Assembly: GCA_002345025.1 (NCBI GenBank)
Contig: DDUX01000048.1
Location: 1 to 6,396 of the forward strand
Source of the DNA: Candidatus Accumulibacter iunctus
Lineage (GTDB): Bacteria > Pseudomonadota > Gammaproteobacteria > Burkholderiales > Rhodocyclaceae
Direction: 5' to 3'
DNA: 6,396 nt
Below the pieces are notes generated by a model. The model had not been told where the DNA came from. It made no database searches and saw only the letters and a list, made by a program, of their open reading frames with translations. The translations under genes and the position numbers were made by a program. Every line of letters starts with the position of its first letter. Position 1 is the stretch's first letter. Shown here piece after piece: positions 1 through 4,199 of this stretch.

Positions 1-54
1 GGGGGGGGGGGGGTGGGGAGGGAGCAGGGGGGGGCAAAAAAACCCCCCCCCCCC
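1..54. other. Low-complexity G/A/C homopolymer contig end, probably artefactual
   Basis: A run of 13 G opens the window, followed by G-rich sequence broken by single T, A and C bases, then G8, C, A7 and C12. Pure runs of G, A and C next to one another, with an inverted G-run/C-run that could fold on itself, are unlike the rest of the window. I see no gene here. The most likely reading is a sequencing or assembly artefact at a contig end; a genuine G-tract at the edge of a repeat or phase-variable tract is possible but less likely. The assignment is inference from base composition alone. Confidence 0.6.
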
Positions 55-253
55 TGCCGCGCCGACCAATTAGGCAAGTCTTCTGCGGATCGGCCAAGGG
101 GGCCAGGCGGGGATCTGATCCGTCCGGTCGCCAAGCTGGAGGAGTTGAGTTGCTACCCGCAATTTGTCGGACGCACGGTCGCACTTTGCGCCGAAGGACA
201 CATCGCCATCGCGCCGCACGTGACCATCAGAAAAGCAGATCGGGTGAGCACAG
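55..253. other. Spacer with no supported gene, downstream of the acyltransferase
   Basis: This is ordinary-composition sequence between the homopolymer end and the stop codon of the minus-strand acyltransferase. Open frames exist on both strands, but none shows a recognisable domain or ribosome binding site, and the plus-strand frames run on antisense into the acyltransferase gene. I find no clear terminator hairpin with a T-run for the acyltransferase. It could hold the edge of a gene whose other part was lost at the contig end, but nothing visible supports that. Confidence 0.4.
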
Positions 254-1399
254 TCAGCGCCTGCCGATCTTCCCGCCAAGGCGCATGGCCGGCACCTCGA
301 CGAGCCGATGGAGGACCGACGCCAGCAGCAACGCAGCTCCCCAGACCAGGATCAGGAGCAGCGGCTGACGGACGATCCACTCGCGAATCGAGGCTATTCC
401 CAGCAGGGAGTTGATCACGAAGCCGTGGGTCAGGTAGAGCGAATACGAGATATCGCCGACCCACGTCAGACCTGCCTGCCAGGGCAGCCGCAGGCGGCCG
501 TGGCTTTCGAGGGCGATCAGACCGAGGATGGCGACAGCGGCGGGCAGCCCGAAACAGTAGACGGCCTGGTCCAGGACAGGATTGCTCTGCAGTTCGGCGA
601 CATCATGCGCGACGAGCCCGATCTGGCCAATGAGCGACTGGCTGATCCGGGTTCCGACCACGGCCGCCGTCCCGAAGGCAGCCACTCCTGCGGCGACGAG
701 TAGCGAACTCGCGGTCGGCGAGGGCGGACCAAAGCGTCGCAGCAGGCCATAGGCGACGACGCCGAAGGCGAACTCCAGCCAGTGGCCATTGAACAGGAAA
801 TGCGCCGCCTGTTGCAGCGCCGGGCTGTCGGCCGGTCCCTCGAGCGGCAGCATCGGCAGCACGACAAGGACGAGGAGCGGGAATGCTGCGATTCGTCTCC
901 AGGGCAGCAGAATGCAGCCGAGGAACAGCGTGTAGAAGAGCAGCTCGAACGACAAGGTCCAGGCGGCAGTGATATAGGGTTGCGCCACCGGCACCAGAAG
1001 GACGGCACCCAGCAGCGTCGTCAGTGGCACGGTGGCGCCATCCTTGAGCACCTTCATCGCCACCACCAGCCAATAGACCGGCAGCAGGCGGAACGTGCGG
1101 CGAACGACGAAGCGGAGCGCACGCTGCGGCCTGCCGATGTCTTCGGCGTGGGCACAGCAGATCACCACACCGCTGAGGACGAAAAACACGTCCACGCCAG
1201 CGAAGCCTGCCCTGAATGCGTTCTGCCAGAGCACCTGTCCCGTGTGCACCGCGTACAGGGTGCCGCTGTGATAAAGCATCACCAGCAGCGCGGCGACCCC
1301 GCGCAACGCCTGCAGGCTGTACAGATGCCCATACTCCGCCGGCTGACGGCCGCTGGACGCGAGACCCGGGTGCTGCGGGCTGCTGCCTGTCAGCATCAT
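254..1399 (-). CDS. Acyltransferase-3 family integral membrane O-acyltransferase (OafA/YrhL-like)
   Basis: This encodes a 381-residue multi-pass inner-membrane protein that, by family, moves an acetyl or other short acyl group onto a sugar of a surface polysaccharide, lipid or small molecule. The first helix carries the family signature LRGVAALLVMLYH, with the R-x10-H pair at about R33 and H44. It is followed by DVFFVLSG (from 70), a basic RRTFRLLPVYW (about 100-110), WTLSFELLFYTLF (about 147-159) and DISYSLYLTHG (about 316-326), then a last membrane segment ending in an ExP motif. Length and motif order fit a complete family member. The frame stays open upstream to base 1792, but that extension is arginine-rich and domain-free; the paired ATGs at 1399 and 1396 sit behind a GAGG ten bases upstream and leave about 20 residues before helix 1, as is usual. 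It is divergent from the PEP-CTERM gene. EPS decoration is inferred from context; the acceptor is unknown. Confidence 0.88.
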   Translation of the reverse strand: MMLTGSSPQHPGLASSGRQPAEYGHLYSLQALRGVAALLVMLYHSGTLYAVHTGQVLWQNAFRAGFAGVDVFFVLSGVVICCAHAEDIGRPQRALRFVVRRTFRLLPVYWLVVAMKVLKDGATVPLTTLLGAVLLVPVAQPYITAAWTLSFELLFYTLFLGCILLPWRRIAAFPLLVLVVLPMLPLEGPADSPALQQAAHFLFNGHWLEFAFGVVAYGLLRRFGPPSPTASSLLVAAGVAAFGTAAVVGTRISQSLIGQIGLVAHDVAELQSNPVLDQAVYCFGLPAAVAILGLIALESHGRLRLPWQAGLTWVGDISYSLYLTHGFVINSLLGIASIREWIVRQPLLLILVWGAALLLASVLHRLVEVPAMRLGGKIGRR

Positions 1400-1720
1400 C
1401 GGTCGCCGGCCTCGCCAGGTGCCGGATGGCCCTGACTCAGCGCGGTCACGTCCTGCGCCGGGAAGCAGCGGCTGCAGGCTGGCGTCCGCCGAAGCGGCCA
1501 GCAGCACCCGGCCGCCGCCGCCCTGCTGCTTTCGAAGATTAGCTGCAGGATACTCGGCAGTGACTGGAGAGGGAATCAAGAAGGTCGTCCAAGATATTGC
1601 TAAAGATGATCTTTTTCTGAGTATGGCGAGAACCGTCGCAAAGCATAGCGCGCATTCAGGCCGCCGTCGGAGACTTAATTGGCATTCAGCCTGTCCATTG
1701 GGACTAGTCCGATCGGGCCA

Positions 1721-1749
1721 TTGTCGGCGGAGTAGAGCGCCGGTAAATT
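1721..1749 (+). promoter_or_regulatory. Candidate sigma-70-type promoter for the PEP-CTERM gene
   Basis: TTGTCG (1721-1726) matches the -35 consensus at four of six bases and TAAATT (1744-1749) matches the -10 at four of six, with an ideal 17-base spacer. Transcription would begin near 1756 and give a leader of about 75-80 bases before the start codon at 1834. The overlapping palindromes at 1701-1716 end just before the -35 and could be an operator. Matches of this quality occur by chance, so this is only a candidate. Confidence 0.3.
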
Positions 1750-1815
1750 GGGAACCGTGGAATAGGGACTGAAGAACCAGTTTCCTGATCACAAACCATG
1801 ATTTTATGAATAATT

Positions 1816-1825
1816 AAGGAAAGGA
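1816..1825 (+). promoter_or_regulatory. Tandem Shine-Dalgarno (AAGGAAAGGA) for the PEP-CTERM gene
   Basis: Two adjacent AAGGA boxes lie eight bases (second copy) and thirteen bases (first copy) before the ATG at 1834, within an A/T-rich leader that should be free of strong structure. This fixes the start codon and suggests efficient translation, as expected for an abundant secreted matrix protein. Confidence 0.75.
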
Positions 1826-1833
1826 AACCAACC

Positions 1834-2508
1834 ATGAAACTGAAAAACATCGCCAGGGGTATTGCCGCCCTGGGCCTCGCAGCCTCATTTGCTGCTCCCG
1901 CAAGCGCAGCCATTGTCAACCTGACCGGTTACGCCAACGGTGGCCCCTCCAGCGTCAGCGTCGCCTCGCCGAGTTATAGCGCGGGAGCCGGCCAATTCCA
2001 GGGCACCCTCGACGGTAACGCCTTCAAGACCTTCTGCGTCGAGATCGGCGAGACTTTCAACTTCAATACCAGCTATACGTACTCGATCGTTTCGGGTACG
2101 ACGGCCTGGACCAACCCCGTCTATCTCGGGCTGAGCCGCCTGGTGACGTGGCTTGCAGCCAACCCGACGTTCAACAACACCGCCGACAAATCGGCAGCGA
2201 TGCAGTCGGCAGTGTGGGAAGTGATCTACGAGACCAGCGGCAGTTACAACCTCGCCGCCGGTACATTCAAGGCGAGCGCGAGTGGTGCCACGCAAACCGC
2301 TCTCACCAACCTGAACGCGCAGTGGGGCAACATCAACGCGACCCTGCCGACCCTCTTCGCGGACAAGCTGAGCAATGTGGGTACTCCGGGTCGTCAGGAT
2401 TTCCTGCTGACCACTCCCGTTCCGGAGCCCGAGGCATTCGCGATGATGCTGGCTGGCCTCGGTCTGGTGGGAGCGATCGCCCGTCGTCGCAGCCGTTCGG
2501 GCGTCTGA
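1834..2508 (+). CDS. Secreted PEP-CTERM sorting-domain protein with thioester-domain-like Cys/Gln motifs
   Basis: This 224-residue protein has a Sec signal peptide (basic MKLKNIAR, hydrophobic core, cleavage probably after PASA or ASAA near residues 25-26). It ends in a PEP-CTERM sorting signal: VPEPE at 196-200, a hydrophobic segment at about 201-216, then RRRSR. By family, such proteins are exported, processed by an exosortase and delivered to the cell surface or exopolysaccharide matrix. The mature part is rich in Ser, Thr, Asn, Ala and Gly. Its only cysteine is C68 in FCVE; further on comes a W/L-rich stretch (LSRLVTWLAANP, 100-111) and then AAMQSAVWEV (121-130). That order resembles the [YFL]C-phi-[VIE] and TQxx-phi-W motifs of Gram-positive thioester (TQXA) domains, so a Cys68-Gln124 bond is a hypothesis. 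A strong ribosome binding site and terminator make it a single-gene unit. PEP-CTERM assignment is firm; the thioester reading is inference. Confidence 0.93.
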   Translation: MKLKNIARGIAALGLAASFAAPASAAIVNLTGYANGGPSSVSVASPSYSAGAGQFQGTLDGNAFKTFCVEIGETFNFNTSYTYSIVSGTTAWTNPVYLGLSRLVTWLAANPTFNNTADKSAAMQSAVWEVIYETSGSYNLAAGTFKASASGATQTALTNLNAQWGNINATLPTLFADKLSNVGTPGRQDFLLTTPVPEPEAFAMMLAGLGLVGAIARRRSRSGV

Positions 2509-2526
2509 GCAGCTAACTGAGCCAGC

Positions 2527-2582
2527 GACCGCGCCATTATCGAAGAGGAGCATGCAATAATGGCGCGGTCCTCGGTTTTTGT
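2527..2582 (+). terminator. Strong intrinsic terminator after the PEP-CTERM gene
   Basis: GACCGCGCCATTAT (2527-2540) and ATAATGGCGCGGTC (2557-2570) are perfect reverse complements, making a 14-bp stem with a 16-base loop. A T5 run (2576-2580) follows five bases after the stem, and more T-rich sequence (GTATTTT) comes next. It lies 18 bases after the PEP-CTERM stop codon. The symmetrical stem could also slow minus-strand transcription coming from epsA, although that side lacks a clean T-run. Confidence 0.88.
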
Positions 2583-2805
2583 ATTTTCCTCGTTGCCCGG
2601 GAGACGGTCGTCCAGCCGGATCGTCGTTTCCCGCTGCCGGTTTTCTGTTGAGTCCCGATTTTTCGGCGCTTATCTCCGGAGAATGCGCCGCATCGTCCGC
2701 ATCGGTGAGGAAGCGTCGGGCTTTGCGAGACCGATCTGGTGTCCTCTGGCGATCATGCGACGGCGTCCGGACCACAATATCCTCGCGGTTCTCCGGGCGC
2801 GTTAA

Positions 2806-2838
2806 CTGATTCTGATCCGCAGGCAGCGATCAGATCAG
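2806..2838. repeat. Inverted repeat / hairpin in the convergent spacer
   Basis: TCTGATC (2811-2817) and GATCAGA (2828-2834) form a perfect 7-bp stem with a 10-base loop. The arms extend through CTGAT (2806-2810) and TCAG (2835-2838) if one base is bulged, for about 11 pairs. There is no T-run on either side, so it is not a typical intrinsic terminator; it could be a protein-binding dyad or a transcript-end structure. Confidence 0.4.
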
Positions 2839-2939
2839 GATTATCTCAACCCCGTCACAGCTGGTCCTCTCGAATCCGGAACTCGCCTCGCTGATCGCCT
2901 GCAGCGGGTCTCCAGGTGGCCACGAAGTTGCCGACGAAA

Positions 2940-2981
2940 CCCCGCCGCGCAGAGGCGGAGCGGCCTTCCTCGCCTGCGGGG
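2940..2981 (-). terminator. Possible weak terminator for epsA
   Basis: Just after the epsA stop codon, minus-strand sequence reads into a GC-rich imperfect hairpin closed by CCCCGC (2940-2945) and GCGGGG (2976-2981), with partly complementary inner arms. Only TTT follows on the minus strand, so termination strength is doubtful. It is placed where a terminator is expected, which is the main support. Confidence 0.25.
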
Positions 2982-2984
2982 GCC

Positions 2985-3788
2985 TCAGCCGGAGGTGAGG
3001 GCGCGCTGGCTGGCGCCGTTGATCGCTTCGAGTTTGCCGACTGCCTGCGCCCGGTTGCTGACGTTGATCTTCTGAAAGATGCTCTTCAGGTGGTTCTTGA
3101 CGGTGAAGCCGCTGATGCCGAGGATCATGCCGATCTCGACGTTGGTCTTGCCGCGGCGGACCCACTGCAGAATCTCGCGCTCGCGGCTGCTCAGGCTGCC
3201 GACGCCCAGCGTGTCGAGCATCGTGGCATAGGGAGAGCGCTCCTCGCGCCGGGCTGGCAGGGTCTCGATCTTGCTTACTGCGGCGTCGACGTGCGGCAAC
3301 AGCAGCTCGAAGAGGCGTCGTTCGGCGTTGCTGAAGCCTTCCCGCTGACGCAGCAGGATGTAGAGGTGATCGACCCGGAAGCGCGTGTCCGGGATGGCGT
3401 GGCAGAGGGCGTGCCGCATCGTCGCCAGACCGGCGTGCGGCTCGGCTGCCGCAAGATACGGAGCGAAGTCGCGGGCGATCGCCGCCGGACCGACGTTGCC
3501 GGCGGCCGCAGCCCATTCGCGATGAATCCGCTCACCAATCGCCTGAACAGTTCGCGGCGGCAGCAGCGAGGTTCGCATTCCGGGTATTGCCGAGACAATG
3601 TCGTAGTGATAGGGATCGCTACCGATCGACCCGTTGCACGAAACCAGTACGTCATGCGGAATCATGCGGCGCACGTCTCCCTGCAGCCACAGGAGAAGCG
3701 CCAGGTGGCTTTCCACTGCCAGCGATGCGCGCATGGTTCTCACCAGCAACTCGCTGTCAAAGTATTTTGCCGATGGGTCAGGGATCAT
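2985..3788 (-). CDS. epsA: LuxR-family regulator, EpsA type (PEP-CTERM/exosortase EPS-associated)
   Basis: This 267-residue cytoplasmic transcription factor is predicted to control exopolysaccharide genes. The C-terminal LuxR/GerE helix-turn-helix spans about residues 198-256: LSSREREILQWVRRGKTN, then IGMILGISGFTVKNHLKSIF with the recognition-helix core TVKNHL at 229-234, then KINVSNRAQAV. The N-terminal ~190 residues are neither a response-regulator receiver domain (no acidic pocket, no phospho-Asp/Lys arrangement) nor an obvious autoinducer-binding domain. They resemble the EpsA family first described from the methanolan EPS locus of Methylobacillus sp. 12S and found beside exosortase systems; that match is from memory of the family. 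The start at 3788 follows a purine-rich GAGAGAAG instead of a canonical Shine-Dalgarno sequence, so translation may be modest. The gene is divergent from the sugar transferase and convergent with the PEP-CTERM gene. The LuxR call is certain; the EpsA call is strong because of the context. Confidence 0.88.
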   Translation of the reverse strand: MIPDPSAKYFDSELLVRTMRASLAVESHLALLLWLQGDVRRMIPHDVLVSCNGSIGSDPYHYDIVSAIPGMRTSLLPPRTVQAIGERIHREWAAAAGNVGPAAIARDFAPYLAAAEPHAGLATMRHALCHAIPDTRFRVDHLYILLRQREGFSNAERRLFELLLPHVDAAVSKIETLPARREERSPYATMLDTLGVGSLSSREREILQWVRRGKTNVEIGMILGISGFTVKNHLKSIFQKINVSNRAQAVGKLEAINGASQRALTSG

Positions 3789-3961
3789 CTTCTCTCTCTG
3801 TTCGTCATGGGTGCTCGCCTGTCACCGCCAGCGAACGCCGATTATCGCCGGGTAGCCACAGCAGGCGGCGCTGGCGGGATGGTCTCTCCGCTCTGAACGA
3901 TGCCACCTCTGCTGCCCGGTGGCCGGCACCGCCGCCGGAAGCCGTCGCCCCAGCGAGCGAC

Positions 3962-3980
3962 AGGCGGCAATCAGCCGCCT
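3962..3980. repeat. Perfect 7-bp inverted repeat in the epsA/sugar-transferase spacer
   Basis: AGGCGGC (3962-3968), loop AATCA, GCCGCCT (3974-3980) make a GC-rich hairpin, which lengthens slightly if two bases are bulged. It lies four bases before an exact TTGACA. No T-run follows on either strand, so a terminator is unlikely; it may be an operator, a leader structure or chance in GC-rich DNA. Confidence 0.4.
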
Positions 3981-4090
3981 CGCCTTGACAGGCTCCGAAA
4001 ACCGCTCTTCTGCGTTTCCGACGCTGCGAAGCTTGCCATGCTGCCGCTTCCTGCGGTGAGAACTACGTCACGCTGGCGCCGCTTTCAGTC

Positions 4091-4122
4091 TATAGAATGG
4101 CGTTGCGATGAGAAACTCATCG
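4091..4122 (+). promoter_or_regulatory. Candidate -10 element with a downstream palindromic operator for the sugar transferase operon
   Basis: TAGAAT (4093-4098, within TATAGAAT) matches the -10 consensus at five of six bases; no good -35 stands upstream, which is what an activator-dependent promoter would show. Eight bases on lies CGATGAG-AAA-CTCATCG (4106-4122), a perfect 7-3-7 dyad of 17 bp that would cover about +1 to +17. A dyad of this size suits a dimeric HTH protein; EpsA, encoded divergently, is the obvious candidate but the link is inference. In RNA the dyad could instead fold into a leader stem with a three-base loop. Confidence 0.4.
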
Positions 4123-4186
4123 ACGGGTCCGGAGTGTGCCGAAGCGGGCGTGTCGGGCGGAGTGAAGAGACGTTCATTTGTTTGCC

Positions 4187-4191
4187 GGAGG
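4187..4191 (+). promoter_or_regulatory. Shine-Dalgarno GGAGG that fixes the sugar transferase start
   Basis: A full GGAGG eight bases before the ATG at 4200 decides between this start and the upstream ATG at 3900, which would add 100 residues of non-membrane, arginine-rich sequence. Confidence 0.8.
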
Positions 4192-4199
4192 CGATTGCG

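Larger units (their letters stand above)
1400..1833. other. Divergent intergenic region between acyltransferase and PEP-CTERM gene
   Basis: This spacer must hold the promoters of both flanking genes. From about 1550 to 1640 the sequence is clearly more A/T-rich than its surroundings and contains a 6-1-6 dyad (AAAGAT-G-ATCTTT, 1602-1614). Two short perfect palindromes overlap at GGACTAGTCC (1701-1710) and CCGATCGG (1709-1716), just upstream of the candidate promoter for the PEP-CTERM gene. The minus-strand frame stays open through it but does not look like protein. I looked for a sigma-54 -24/-12 element, which is known for some PEP-CTERM genes, and found no good match; the nearest (from 1680) lacks the GC of the -12 box. 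Confidence 0.5.
2583..2984. other. Intergenic region between convergent PEP-CTERM gene and epsA
   Basis: These roughly 400 bases lie between the 3' ends of two convergent genes and show no recognisable protein. A perfect 10-bp palindrome TCTCCGGAGA lies at 2673-2682. A longer dyad lies at 2806-2838. An imperfect GC-rich hairpin lies just beyond the epsA stop. A 40-codon plus-strand frame (2683-2805) follows a GGAG at 2678-2681, only one base before its ATG, and has no recognisable motif. I found no RNA gene. Confidence 0.45.
3789..4199. other. Divergent regulatory region between epsA and the sugar transferase
   Basis: This spacer must start transcription in both directions and is the natural place for EpsA control. 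It holds a perfect 7-bp hairpin (3962-3980), an exact TTGACA at 3985-3990 that has no good -10 at 16-18 bases, a candidate -10 at 4091-4098, and a perfect dyad at 4106-4122. On the minus strand, GATAAT (from about 3846) is a possible -10 for epsA without a convincing -35. The sugar-transferase frame stays open through the region from 3900, but the reading is arginine-rich and unlike the membrane protein that follows. Confidence 0.5.

Noticed and set aside
13..414. Plus-strand ORF at the left end
   Set aside because: It begins inside the homopolymer artefact and runs 160 bases antisense into the acyltransferase gene.
1680..1696. Possible sigma-54 promoter (TGGCAT and following bases)
   Set aside because: The -24 part is reasonable, but the -12 part reads CTGT instead of TTGC, so the required GC is missing.
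1419..1772. Plus-strand frame containing a protein-like stretch (GIKKVVQDIAKDD)
   Set aside because: The rest of the frame is low-complexity Pro/Arg/Ser reading of GC-rich DNA, there is no ribosome binding site, and it would overlap the acyltransferase leader and the PEP-CTERM promoter.
1400..1792. N-terminal extension of the acyltransferase to an ATG at 1792 (512 residues)
   Set aside because: The extra 131 residues are arginine- and proline-rich without domain character; the family normally begins about 10-25 residues before the first helix, and the ATG pair at 1396-1399 has a ribosome binding site.
1798..1817. Two overlapping mini-ORFs (ATG-ATT-TTA-TGA, then ATG-AAT-AAT-TAA) before the PEP-CTERM ribosome binding site
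   Set aside because: Neither has its own ribosome binding site and such tiny frames are expected by chance in A/T-rich leaders.
1885..2775. Long minus-strand frame opposite the PEP-CTERM gene (296 residues)
   Set aside because: It is the antisense shadow of a well-supported gene; the translation is Arg/Gly/Asp-rich with no domain, and it would have to read through the terminator stem.
2683..2805. Small 40-codon plus-strand ORF after a GGAG
   Set aside because: The GGAG is only one base from the ATG, the product is arginine-rich with no motif, and it lies just after a strong terminator with no promoter visible.
3985..3990. Exact TTGACA -35 box
   Set aside because: No acceptable -10 lies 16-18 bases downstream, so it is not supported as a promoter by itself.
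3900..4199. Start of the sugar transferase at the upstream ATG at 3900 (562 residues)
   Set aside because: The extra 100 residues do not resemble the family, and the ATG at 4200 has a full GGAGG eight bases upstream. The region also holds the candidate promoter and dyad.
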